Part shown: one piece after another, positions 16,854-24,604 of the stretch
How positions within the stretch are numbered: position 1 is the stretch's first letter
How the letters are laid out: every line of letters begins with the position of its first letter
Source of the DNA: Yinghuangia elevatio
GTDB taxonomy: Bacteria; Actinomycetota; Actinomycetes; Streptomycetales; Streptomycetaceae
Direction of reading: 5' to 3'
Assembly (NCBI RefSeq): GCF_040649515.1
Contig: NZ_JBEZFP010000069.1
Span: 1 to 46,398 of the forward strand
Length of the DNA: 46,398 nucleotides
Position numbers and translations under genes: made by a program
The notes under the pieces: generated by a model
What the model saw: only the letters and a program-made list of their open reading frames with translations
Told to the model about the DNA's origin: nothing
Databases searched by the model: none

Positions 16854-17306
16854 CTACTCGCGCACCACCAGCACGGGACACGCGGCGTGGTGGACCACGG
16901 CCGTGCTGACCGAGCCGAGCAGCAGCCGCGAGAAGCCGCCCGTGCCGCGCGATCCGACCACGACCATCACGTGCCGCTCCGACATGCCGAGCAGGACCTC
17001 GGTGGCGGTGCCCGCGAAGACGTGGACGTGCAGGTCCCCGTCGAAGGGCGTGTCGCGCGCCCGGTTCACGTCGCCCACGAGGGCGTCGGTCTCGCCGCGC
17101 ACCGCTTCGAGGGCGGCGTGCATGTCCTCGACGTAGACCGCGCCGGGGGCCATCGCGGCGTAGGTGCCGGCCGGGGGCGCGGCGCTGACCACGTACAGCG
17201 GCAGGCCGCGCAGTTGGGCCTCGGTCATCGCCCAGTCCAGCGCGCGCCGGGCGGGTTCCGACCCGTCGACGCCGACCACGACCCCGCGCGGTTCGTCCTC
17301 TGCCAT
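16854..17306 (-). CDS. Universal stress protein (UspA family)
   Basis: 150 aa, one Usp domain. N-terminal strand VVVGVDGSEPARRALDWAM and the C-terminal ATP-binding motif G-x2-G-x9-G-S (GSRGTGGFSRLLLGS) indicate the ATP-binding class. ATG 17306 is chosen because GGGAGGG lies 5 nt upstream and it gives the normal family length; the longer open frame upstream has no domain. Usp proteins of this class respond to starvation, hypoxia or redox stress in actinomycetes. Confidence 0.93.
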   Translation of the reverse strand: MAEDEPRGVVVGVDGSEPARRALDWAMTEAQLRGLPLYVVSAAPPAGTYAAMAPGAVYVEDMHAALEAVRGETDALVGDVNRARDTPFDGDLHVHVFAGTATEVLLGMSERHVMVVVGSRGTGGFSRLLLGSVSTAVVHHAACPVLVVRE

Positions 17307-17750
17307 GGGTGGCCCTCCCAGTGCGTGCCGCAGAAACCCGTTCGGCTGCTCCGAAGGGCTGGAAGGGCTGGTACCGCAAAACCCACAATTCATCACATTT
17401 TCTGAGAATTGCGGCACAGGTATCACCCGCCCGGACGTGCGTCGACGGGCGGCCGGGACGGGCAGGCGAAGAAGCAGGCAGGCGAAAACACTGCGAGGCG
17501 ACTGCGAGGCAACTAGTGAAAAGGTCAGGTGCAAGGCAGCCGAGGGGTCATGGGAAGGCGCCCCCCGGCGGACCTTCCCACGACCGGCCTCTGCTCCGCG
17601 GTCGGGTGCTCCCGCTCCCCGCCGGACACGGAGAACCGCAGGCTATCCACAGGGTGTTAGGAACAGATGACGGCAACATGACGCGTGTGCGGCGGCCCGG
17701 GTTGGCAAGATGCCGGCCCGGGCCGCCGCGGTCGCGCCCAGGTGCCTCGG
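17307..17750. other. 444-bp intergenic region
   Basis: Upstream of the Usp gene and downstream of the SDR gene (both minus). It holds a spaced inverted repeat CAATTC-N14-GAATTG (17386-17411) about 80 bp before the Usp start, which may be a regulatory site, and the SDR-operon hairpin at 17690-17730. No gene seen. Confidence 0.5.
17690..17730 (-). terminator. Hairpin terminator of the acyl-CoA operon
   Basis: Perfect 13-bp stem (17690-17702 with 17718-17730) around a 15-nt loop that itself holds GGC-AAGAT-GCC. It lies 20 bp beyond the SDR stop on the minus strand. No T tract. Confidence 0.7.
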
Positions 17751-18521
17751 TCAGCCGACGCCGCCCGCGAGGGAGACCCCGCCGTCCACGACCAGCGTCT
17801 CCCCCGTGATCCACCCGGCGTCGTCCGAGAGCAGGTACGCCGCCGCCTTCGCGACGTCCTCCGGCACCCCGAGCCGCTTCATCGGGTACGCGGCGGCCGC
17901 CTCGTCCTCGCGCCCCTCGTACAGCGCCTCGGCGAACCGCGTTTTGACCACCGCCGGCGCGACCGCGTTCACCCGCACACCGGGCCCGAGTTCGGCCCCC
18001 AGCTGGCGCGTCATGTGGATCAGCGCCGCCTTGCTGACGTTGTACGCGCCGATGAACGGCCCCGCGACGATGCCGCCCACCGAGGCCACGTTGAGCACCG
18101 AGCCGCCGTGCTCGCGCATCCACGCGCCGTACGCCGCCTGCGTCCAGCCCAGCGCCGAGACGAGGTTGACCTCCATGATCTTGCGCACCGCACCGAGGTC
18201 CGCCTCGATCAGCGGCCCGAAGTGCGGGTTGATCCCCGCGTTGTTGACCAGCATGTCCAGCGAGCCGAAGCGCTCCAGCACCGCCGCGACGGCCTCTTCC
18301 CGGTGCGCGGGGTCGTCCGCCTTGCCCGCCACCGCGATCGCGACGTCCGGCCCGCCGAGTTCCTCGACGGCCGCGTCCAGGTCCTCCTTTTTGCGCGCGG
18401 TCAGGCACACCTTGGCGCCGCGCGCCGCGAGTTCCGCCGCGATGCCGAGCCCGATACCGCGGCTGGCCCCGGTGACCAGCGCCGCCTTCCCGGCGAGCCG
18501 GTCCGTCAAGTCGACCGTCAT
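17751..18521 (-). CDS. Short-chain dehydrogenase/reductase (FabG-like)
   Basis: 256 aa classical SDR, NAD(P)-dependent oxidoreductase. Cofactor motif TGASRGIG at 17-24, NNAG at 93-96, catalytic Ser147, Tyr160 and Lys164 (YNVSK), C-terminal VDGGVSLAGG. ATG 18521 overlaps the stop of the upstream kinase gene by 4 bp (ATGA), so the two are translationally coupled. In this operon it would oxidise or reduce a hydroxy- or keto-acyl-CoA. In the lva pathway of Pseudomonas putida an SDR reduces levulinyl-CoA to 4-hydroxyvaleryl-CoA, and this gene has the matching neighbours; that assignment is a hypothesis. A 3-oxoacyl reductase of ordinary beta-oxidation is the alternative. Confidence 0.9.
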   Translation of the reverse strand: MTVDLTDRLAGKAALVTGASRGIGLGIAAELAARGAKVCLTARKKEDLDAAVEELGGPDVAIAVAGKADDPAHREEAVAAVLERFGSLDMLVNNAGINPHFGPLIEADLGAVRKIMEVNLVSALGWTQAAYGAWMREHGGSVLNVASVGGIVAGPFIGAYNVSKAALIHMTRQLGAELGPGVRVNAVAPAVVKTRFAEALYEGREDEAAAAYPMKRLGVPEDVAKAAAYLLSDDAGWITGETLVVDGGVSLAGGVG

Positions 18522-19588
18522 GCCACGAACTTCCCTTCTTCGAGGACGGTCCGGGCCTTGGCCGCGAGACCGGAGAGTTTCTCCCTGCTGAACCGGGCCG
18601 CCCCGCCGTCGCCCGCCTGGTCGCCCATCGCGCCCGCGGTGTACCGGTCGAGGACGCCGGCGAGGATGCAGGCCAGCCGCCAGTAAGCGAAGGCGGCGTA
18701 CCACGCGATGCCGGCCAGGTCCCGGCCGGTGGCCTCGGCGTACCGCGCGCAGAAGGCGGCGCGGTCGATGAAGCCTTCCGAGGCGGTCCCGTCGGACGGC
18801 AGCAGGTCGCCGGTCTCGCCGCGCTCGACCCAGTAGACGAGGGTCGTGCCGACGTCGGCGAGCGGGTCGCCGAGGGTGCACAACTCCCAGTCCAGGACCG
18901 CCTGCACGCTGCCGTCGGGGCCGATGATGCAGTTGTCGAGCCGGAAGTCGCCGTGCACGATCGTGGCGCCCTGCTGCTCGGGCACCGAGGCCACCAAGGC
19001 CGCGTGCACCTCGTCTATCTCCGGTACGCCGTCCAGCCGCGTCGCGTCCCACTGCCGGTGCCAGCGCCGCAACTGCCGCCCGATGTAGTCCTCGCGGCGG
19101 CCGAGGTCGCCGAGGCCGACCGCGTCCACGTCGACCGCGTGGATCGCGGCGAGCGTGTCCGCGAGCTGCTCGCCCGCGCGGCGCCGCCCGGCGACGTCGA
19201 GGGCGCGCGTGGCCGCCTCGGCGTTGCGCAGCACCTCGCCTTCCACGAACTCCATGACGTAGAACGGCGCGCCGTTGACCGAGTCGTCCGGGCTCAGGCC
19301 CACGACCGGCGGCACCGGCACCGGTGTGCGCCCGTCGCCGAGCGCGGCCAGGATGCGGTGCTCGCGCCCCATGTCGTGCGCGGTCGCCAACACGTGTCCG
19401 AGCGGCGGCCGGCGCAGCACCCACCGCGTGCCGGCCCGGTCCTCGACGACGTACGTGAGGTTGGAGTGCCCGCCCACGACCGGGGTGAAGGCCAGCGGCG
19501 GCACGAGCGAGGGCACACGTTCGGACAGCCACGCGGTGACCTCGCCGGGGGCGACGCCGGCCGGAGCCGCAGTGCTCGGTTCGGTCAC
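18518..19588 (-). CDS. APH-family phosphotransferase (ACAD10/11 kinase type)
   Basis: 356 aa kinase-like protein. Brenner motif HGDFRLDN at 212-219 and metal-binding DWE at 233-235 (LDWELCTLGDPLADVG); N-lobe GGHSNLTYVV at 39-48. Stand-alone proteins of this type correspond to the kinase domain fused to acyl-CoA dehydrogenase in animal ACAD10/11 and to LvaA, which phosphorylates 4-hydroxyacyl-CoA. It is not a resistance kinase by context. GTG 19588 overlaps the stop of the upstream dehydrogenase by 4 bp (GTGA) and its own stop overlaps the SDR start, so the three proteins are likely made together. Confidence 0.88.
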   Translation of the reverse strand: MTEPSTAAPAGVAPGEVTAWLSERVPSLVPPLAFTPVVGGHSNLTYVVEDRAGTRWVLRRPPLGHVLATAHDMGREHRILAALGDGRTPVPVPPVVGLSPDDSVNGAPFYVMEFVEGEVLRNAEAATRALDVAGRRRAGEQLADTLAAIHAVDVDAVGLGDLGRREDYIGRQLRRWHRQWDATRLDGVPEIDEVHAALVASVPEQQGATIVHGDFRLDNCIIGPDGSVQAVLDWELCTLGDPLADVGTTLVYWVERGETGDLLPSDGTASEGFIDRAAFCARYAEATGRDLAGIAWYAAFAYWRLACILAGVLDRYTAGAMGDQAGDGGAARFSREKLSGLAAKARTVLEEGKFVA

Positions 19589-20901
19589 GCCTGGGCCTCC
19601 GGTGCGTCGAGCAGGGCGGCGAACTTCTTGCGGGCTTCCTCGCGCCGGGTGGGCACGTGCTCGGTCGGCACCTCGGCGGGCCGGTAGTTGCGCAGCACCT
19701 GCCGGGCGACGCTGACGCGGTGGACCTCGTCGGGGCCGTCGTAGATGCGGGCGGCGCGCGCGTACCGGTACATCTGCTCCAGCGGCAGGTCGGTGGAGAA
19801 GCCGAGCGAGCCGTGGATCTGGACGGCGCGGTCGATGACGTCGTAGAGCACCTGCGCGCCGAAGAACTTGATGGCGGAGATGTCGGTGCGGGCCGCGGGC
19901 GCGCCGTCGCGGTCCATGCGCCAGGCGGCGTGCAGGGTCATCAGGCGGGCGGCCTGGATGCCCGCGTACGAGTCCGCGATCCAGTTCTGCACGGTCTGCT
20001 TCTCGGCGAGCAGCGAGCCGTGCACGTACCGCGACAGCGCCCGCTCGCACAGCATGTCCAAGGCCCGCTCGGCCTGTCCGAGCCAGCGCATGCAGTGGTG
20101 GATGCGGCCGGGGCCGAGCCGGAGTTGGGCGAGCTTGAAGCCGTCGCCCTCGTTCCCGATGAGGTTCTCGTACGGCACCCGCACCGAGTGGTAGCGGATC
20201 TCCGCGTGGCCGCCGAAGCCGTGGAACCGGTCGGTCCGGCCCGGGTCCTCCAGCGTCGCCACGTCGCGCACGACCTCGACGCCGGGGGTGTCGGCCGGCA
20301 CCACGATCATCGAGGCGCGGCTGTGCGGGTTGGCCTCGGGGTCGGTGACCACCATGACGAGCAGGATGTCGGCGACCGAGCCGTTCGACGTGAACCACTT
20401 GTGGCCGTCGATGACCCACTCGTCGCCGTGCCGCACCGCGCGGGTGGCCAGCAGGGTCGGGTCGGAGCCCGCGGTGTCCCGTTCGGTCATCGAGAAGGCG
20501 CTGCGGATGTGCCCGTCGAGCAGCGGTTCCAGCCACTTCTTGCGGTGCCGGTCCCGTCCCGAGGCGGCGATGCCGTGCGCGAGCAGTTCGGCGTTGCCGG
20601 AGTCGGGCGCGTTGTTGCCGAACACCACCGGTCCGTAGGGCGTGCGGCCGAGGATCTCGTGCATGAGCCCCAGGCGGACCTGGCCGAAGCCCTGCCCGCC
20701 CAGGTCCGGGGGCAGGTGGGCGGCCCACAGGCCGCGGGCCTTGACCTCCTCCTTCAGCGGTGCCAGCACCGCGCGCAGTGTGGCGTCGTCGAATTCGAGT
20801 GTCTCCAGCGGGTAGATCTCGTCGCGGACGAATCCGCGCATCCACTCCAACTGCTCCTCGAACTCCGGCTCGGTGGAGAAGTCCCAGGCCATAGTGCCCA
20901 T
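19585..20901 (-). CDS. Acyl-CoA dehydrogenase, ACAD10/11-like
   Basis: 438 aa FAD-dependent acyl-CoA dehydrogenase family. FAD/substrate motifs FSMTERDTAGSDPT (about 136-149) and WFTSNGSVAD; C-terminal RIYDGPDEVHRVSVARQVLR. The position of the catalytic Glu of medium-chain enzymes (YEG) is Asp here, and the DGPDEVH segment is characteristic of the ACAD10/11 branch. It is followed by the APH kinase gene with a 4-bp overlap, as expected if the pair converts a phosphorylated hydroxyacyl-CoA to the enoyl-CoA. Start 20901 or 20892 (MAWDF); the GAGGGG run lies nearer the first and spaces better for the second. Confidence 0.9.
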   Translation of the reverse strand: MGTMAWDFSTEPEFEEQLEWMRGFVRDEIYPLETLEFDDATLRAVLAPLKEEVKARGLWAAHLPPDLGGQGFGQVRLGLMHEILGRTPYGPVVFGNNAPDSGNAELLAHGIAASGRDRHRKKWLEPLLDGHIRSAFSMTERDTAGSDPTLLATRAVRHGDEWVIDGHKWFTSNGSVADILLVMVVTDPEANPHSRASMIVVPADTPGVEVVRDVATLEDPGRTDRFHGFGGHAEIRYHSVRVPYENLIGNEGDGFKLAQLRLGPGRIHHCMRWLGQAERALDMLCERALSRYVHGSLLAEKQTVQNWIADSYAGIQAARLMTLHAAWRMDRDGAPAARTDISAIKFFGAQVLYDVIDRAVQIHGSLGFSTDLPLEQMYRYARAARIYDGPDEVHRVSVARQVLRNYRPAEVPTEHVPTRREEARKKFAALLDAPEAQA

Positions 20902-20956
20902 CCCCTCGCGTGATCGGTGCTGGTCGGTCGAGTGCCCGCGGCGGCCGGACGGCGGT

Positions 20957-21730
20957 CTAGCCGGCCGCGGCGTACGGGCGTGCCACGCGTCTGGAGAAGG
21001 CCAGCGAACGGCCCGCCTCCAGCGCGGCGAACTGCATGAGGTGCGGGAGCAGCCGGTGCAGCGGGCCGACCGTCACCGCGGGTCCGGGGGTGCGCCCCGG
21101 TCCCGAGACGCCGAGGAGCGCGCCGAGCCGTACCGCGGCCCGGCCGACCTCGCCGTGCGTCATGGGCCGCGCGGGGCCGTGGGTCTCGGCCGCCGCGCCG
21201 CGGTCGAACAGGGCGACCGTGGTGGTGGTGACGCGCTCGGCGTACGGGCGCACCGCGTCGCGGTCGCGCGGCACCGCCCACGAGGTGAGCACCTGCAGAC
21301 CGCCTTCCCTCAGCACGAACATCTCCTGCGGCGGGTCCGCCGCACCACCGGTCGCCCGGGCCACCGTCATCGCGTCGCCGCCGCTCTCGACGAAGACCAT
21401 CCGCGGTGCCGTACCCCGCAGTGCGCGGTGGCACGCCGCGACGCCCTGGCCGGGCGGCATCGGGACCGTGGCGGCACCGGCGGCCAGTACCGCGAGGTCG
21501 AGCACGGTCCACTCGACACACGGTCTGACCATGACCCCGATCCGGTCCCCCGGCAGTACGCCGCCGGCCATGAGCCCGGCCGCCACGGCGACCACCCGGT
21601 CCTCCAACTCCCGCCAGGTGAGCGAGCGTTCCACGTGCCCTGCGGGGTCCTGCCAGTGTGCGGCCATGCGTTCGGGCCAGTGGTCGGCGGCCCGCCACAG
21701 CGCCGCCAGCAGGTTGCGCGCGTGCTCCAC
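20957..21730 (-). CDS. Half-length AMP-binding (acyl-CoA synthetase-like) protein
   Basis: 257 aa from GTG 21730 (GGGAGG upstream, 7-nt spacing). It aligns by eye with the N-terminal half of FadD-type acyl-CoA ligases: WRAADHWPERMAAHW, LTWRELEDRVVAVAAGL, GDRIGVMVRPCVEWTVLDLAVLAAGAATVP. Where the adenylate-forming P-loop (YTSGTTGxPKG) should be it reads FDRGAAAETHGPARPMTHGEV, so the loop is lost. The later segment GPLHRLLPHLMQFAALEAGRSLAF still matches, then the protein ends without the core Tyr/Asp motifs and the C-terminal Lys domain. It cannot be an active ligase on its own. It is either a decayed gene or a non-catalytic partner. Confidence 0.75.
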   Translation of the reverse strand: MEHARNLLAALWRAADHWPERMAAHWQDPAGHVERSLTWRELEDRVVAVAAGLMAGGVLPGDRIGVMVRPCVEWTVLDLAVLAAGAATVPMPPGQGVAACHRALRGTAPRMVFVESGGDAMTVARATGGAADPPQEMFVLREGGLQVLTSWAVPRDRDAVRPYAERVTTTTVALFDRGAAAETHGPARPMTHGEVGRAAVRLGALLGVSGPGRTPGPAVTVGPLHRLLPHLMQFAALEAGRSLAFSRRVARPYAAAG

Positions 21731-21890
21731 GCCGACACCTCCCTGCCCGGCCGGAGACCGCGGGGACGGGGCGCGGATGTCGGCGCGCCGTACTCGTGCC
21801 GCCGGATGCCAACCAACGGTAGGCATCGTCGTCGACCTGCCCCGAACCTTGAAGACCCACGGCCGCACCCCTCGACTCGGACCGTCCGGC

Positions 21891-23036
21891 TCACACGCCG
21901 AGCGAGCGCCCGATGATCTCCTTCATGATCTCGTTGGTGCCGCCGTAGATGGCCTGCACCCGGCTGTCGATAAAGGCCTTGGCGACCGGGTACTCCATCA
22001 TGTAGCCGTAGCCGCCGTGCAGTTGCAGGCAGCGGTCGACGACGCGCTTCTGCAGGTCGGTGGTCCACCACTTGGCCTTGGAGGCCTGTACGGCGTCGAG
22101 TTCGCCGTCGACGTGCCGCATGATGCAGTCGTCGAGGTACGTGCGGGCGATGTCGAGTTCCGTGGCCATCTCGGCGAGTTCGAACCGGGTGTTCTGGAAT
22201 CCCCCGATGGGCTGCCCGAACGCGGTGCGCGTCTTGCAGTACTCCACGGTCCCCTCGAACACCGCCTCGGCGCCCGCCACCGCGGCCACCGCGATGCCCA
22301 GGCGCTCCTGCGGCAGGTTGTGCATCAGGTGGTAGAAGCCCTTGTCGACCTCGCCGAGGAGGTTGTTGCCGGGCACGCGCACGTCGTTGAAGAAGAGTTC
22401 GGCGGTGTCCTGGGCCTTGAGGCCGATCTTGTCGAGGTTGCGGCCGCGTTCGAAGCCGGCCATGCCGCGCTCGACCATCAGCAGGCTGGTGCCCTTGCTG
22501 GCCTTGGCCTCGGGGTCGGTCCTGGCGACCACGACCACCAGGTCGGCGTTGATGCCGTTGGTGATGAACGTCTTGGCGCCGTTGAGGATCCAGTCGTCGC
22601 CGTCGCGCACCGCGGTGGTCCGGATGCCTTGCAGGTCGCTGCCCGCACCGGGTTCGGTCATGGCGATCGCGGTGATCAGCTCGCCGGAGCAGAAGCCCGG
22701 CATCCAGCGGGCCTTCTGCTCGTCGGTGGCCAGGTCGTTCAGGTACGGCGCGACGACCTCGTTGTGCAGGCCGAAGCCGACGCCGCTGGCCCCGGCGCGC
22801 ACGATCTCCTCGGAGATGGCGGCCAGGTAGCGGAAGTCCCGGACGCCGCCGCCTCCGTACTCCTCGTCCACGTCGATGCCCAGCAGGCCCTGCTTGCCGG
22901 CCTTGCGCCACAGCTCGCGGTCGACGATCCCGGCCTTCTCCCACTCCTCGTGGTACGGCGTGATCTCGCGGCGGACGAACTCCCGCACGCTCTCCCGGAA
23001 CGCGATGTGCTCGGCGTCGAGATGACGGTCCCTCAT
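21891..23036 (-). CDS. Acyl-CoA dehydrogenase (FadE-type)
   Basis: 381 aa, normal length. FAD/substrate motifs AMTEPGAGSDLQGI (125-138) and TFITNGINADL. The C-terminal YGGTNEIMKEIIGR has Gly at the medium-chain Glu position; instead Glu244 in LPQERL lies where long-chain and isovaleryl-CoA dehydrogenases have their catalytic base, so it should be active. It starts by a 4-bp overlap (ATGA) with the stop of the TetR gene, which makes it the first catabolic gene of the operon. Substrate is likely long or branched acyl-CoA. Confidence 0.92.
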   Translation of the reverse strand: MRDRHLDAEHIAFRESVREFVRREITPYHEEWEKAGIVDRELWRKAGKQGLLGIDVDEEYGGGGVRDFRYLAAISEEIVRAGASGVGFGLHNEVVAPYLNDLATDEQKARWMPGFCSGELITAIAMTEPGAGSDLQGIRTTAVRDGDDWILNGAKTFITNGINADLVVVVARTDPEAKASKGTSLLMVERGMAGFERGRNLDKIGLKAQDTAELFFNDVRVPGNNLLGEVDKGFYHLMHNLPQERLGIAVAAVAGAEAVFEGTVEYCKTRTAFGQPIGGFQNTRFELAEMATELDIARTYLDDCIMRHVDGELDAVQASKAKWWTTDLQKRVVDRCLQLHGGYGYMMEYPVAKAFIDSRVQAIYGGTNEIMKEIIGRSLGV

Positions 23037-23881
23037 GGCTGATCCCCCTGCCTGGGCTCGGGTGACTCGGAAGACTCCGAGGAATCGGACGGCTCAAACA
23101 GCTCGGACAGCTCGACGGGCTCGGACGGCTCGTCGGGCGCCGACGGCTCGCACGGCTCGGAAGCCCCGGATGACCGGGGCGCATGCGCCGGAAGCGCCGC
23201 CGCGCGCAGCGTGTCGACCTCGCGCTGCAGGTCGGCGGCCATCTCGGCGATGAGCGCCGCGCGGTCGATCGCGCCGCCCTGGTCGGCGGCGCGCGCGGGG
23301 TCGCGGCGCAGCAGCCCGCCCAGGGCGAACCGGGCGAGCATGGCCGCGAGTTCCTCCGCGGTGTACTCGCCGTCGGGGCGGTACCACTTGAACATCCAGT
23401 TGCACATGCCGATCGCGGCGAAGCCGGCGATCTTCGGGTCGACCGCCATGAACTCGCCGTCGGCGACGCCCTCGCGGATGACGGTGCGTACCGCGGTGTC
23501 GATGTCGCGCTTGAACTTGTCGAAGACTTCGCGGGCGCTGTCCGGCAGCTGGTCCTCGTCGCGGAACCCGAGCCGGTAGAGGTCGAGGTCGCGGGTGAGG
23601 CCGAGCACGTGGAGCTCGATCATCCGGCGCAGGCGTACGGACGCCGGCTCGGCGAGCACCACGACGGCCGAGATGCGGTCGAACCCGACCCGCGCCCAGT
23701 CCTCGAAGATCGCCCGGACCAGCGCCTCCTTGTTCGGGAAGTAGTGGTACAGCGCGGCCTTGGAGACCCCGAGCTCGTCCGCGATCTCCTGGAGCGTGAC
23801 GGCGCCGATGCCGCGCACGCCGAACAGCCGCGTCGCGGTACCGCGGATCTCGTCGCGCATCAGCTTGTTGCGTGGCGCCAT
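23033..23881 (-). CDS. TetR-family regulator of the acyl-CoA operon
   Basis: 282 aa from ATG 23881 (MAPRNKLMRDEI); upstream in-frame codons have no domain. HTH at ~8-55 (RGTATRLFGVRGIGAVTLQEIADELGVSKAALYHYFPNKEALVRAI), ligand domain to ~210, then a Ser/Pro/Glu-rich acidic tail of ~50 residues (SEPCEPSAPDEPSEP). It is the first gene of the minus operon and its stop overlaps the dehydrogenase start. A perfect 18-bp inverted repeat sits 22 bp upstream of the start, a likely autoregulatory operator. Acyl-CoA ligands are usual for such regulators. Confidence 0.9.
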   Translation of the reverse strand: MAPRNKLMRDEIRGTATRLFGVRGIGAVTLQEIADELGVSKAALYHYFPNKEALVRAIFEDWARVGFDRISAVVVLAEPASVRLRRMIELHVLGLTRDLDLYRLGFRDEDQLPDSAREVFDKFKRDIDTAVRTVIREGVADGEFMAVDPKIAGFAAIGMCNWMFKWYRPDGEYTAEELAAMLARFALGGLLRRDPARAADQGGAIDRAALIAEMAADLQREVDTLRAAALPAHAPRSSGASEPCEPSAPDEPSEPVELSELFEPSDSSESSESPEPRQGDQP

Positions 23882-24232
23882 CGTCAACCCATGGGTAGGA
23901 ATTCCGACTCTCTGGTCGGATGCTAGGCGCGCGACGGATCCGGGGCAAGACTCGATCAAGAGATGACCGCGGAACGGTGCCCGGCCACAAGCAATGCCGC
24001 GGTACGCGTGCTCCTACCCAGTTCCGGCGCTCTCCCGGCAAACTGGCCCGCTGGCCGATCGGCGGGAGCAGCCGTGCGGCTCCGAGCAGGGCTCGCGGCA
24101 CGCATTCCCAACTCGTAAGTTGGAAGACTTCCGGGAATCGGCGGGCCCGGGGATGTCAAGACGGCGGCGCCGGCTCCGACCACCTTGCGAAGGGCCCCGG
24201 CCGGGGGCCCGCGGTCCACGAGGAGCAGTGAG
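23882..24232. other. 351-bp divergent regulatory region
   Basis: Between the TetR-led minus operon and the DGPF-sigma plus operon. Contains the TetR operator candidate (23903-23920) and a second inverted repeat CCAACT-CGTA-AGTTGG (24108-24123) 110 bp before the DGPF start. No gene recognised. Confidence 0.5.
23903..23920. promoter_or_regulatory. Candidate TetR operator
   Basis: Perfect inverted repeat TCCGAC-N6-GTCGGA located 22 bp upstream of the TetR start codon, within the probable promoter. Position and symmetry fit an autoregulated TetR site controlling the acyl-CoA operon. Confidence 0.65.
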
Positions 24233-24604
24233 ATGCAGTTCCTGATCAGCATGCACATCAACCCGGCGGTGTTGGACGCGCTGACCGACGAGGAGAAAGC
24301 GGCCATCGGCGAGGGCCACGGGAGACTGCTGGCCGCGCTCAAGGAGTCCGGCGAGCTGCTCACCACGCAGGCGCTCGTCGACCCCTCGCAGGCCGCCGTG
24401 GTGTCGGTGCGCAACGGCCAGCCGGTGGTGACCGACGGCCCGTTCCTGGAGTCCAAGGAGTACCTGGGCGGCTTCTACCTCCTCGACGTCGAGGACAAGG
24501 CGCGCGCGATCGAGATCGCGGCGCAGATTCCGGACGCCGCGATCAAGGGGCTGGGGATCGAGGTGCGCCAGGTCATGTTCTCCGACGGACAATTGGAGGC
24601 GTGA
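24233..24604 (+). CDS. YCII/DGPF-domain protein, ECF42 partner
   Basis: 123 aa. Carries the family's name-giving motif TDGPFLESKEYLGGFYLLDV at ~63-82. ATG 24233 has AGGAG (24221-24225) 7 nt upstream. The stop overlaps the sigma factor start by 4 bp (GTGA). DGPF proteins are the usual neighbours and presumed targets or partners of ECF42 sigma factors; their molecular function is not settled. Confidence 0.9.
   Translation: MQFLISMHINPAVLDALTDEEKAAIGEGHGRLLAALKESGELLTTQALVDPSQAAVVSVRNGQPVVTDGPFLESKEYLGGFYLLDVEDKARAIEIAAQIPDAAIKGLGIEVRQVMFSDGQLEA

Noticed and set aside
17386..17411. CAATTC-N14-GAATTG as a DevR/dormancy box for the Usp gene
   Set aside because: The sequence does not match the DevR consensus; kept only as an unassigned inverted repeat.
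18518..19588. Aminoglycoside resistance gene
   Set aside because: Although APH-fold, it is coupled to acyl-CoA dehydrogenase and SDR genes and matches the ACAD10/11 kinase type rather than antibiotic kinases.
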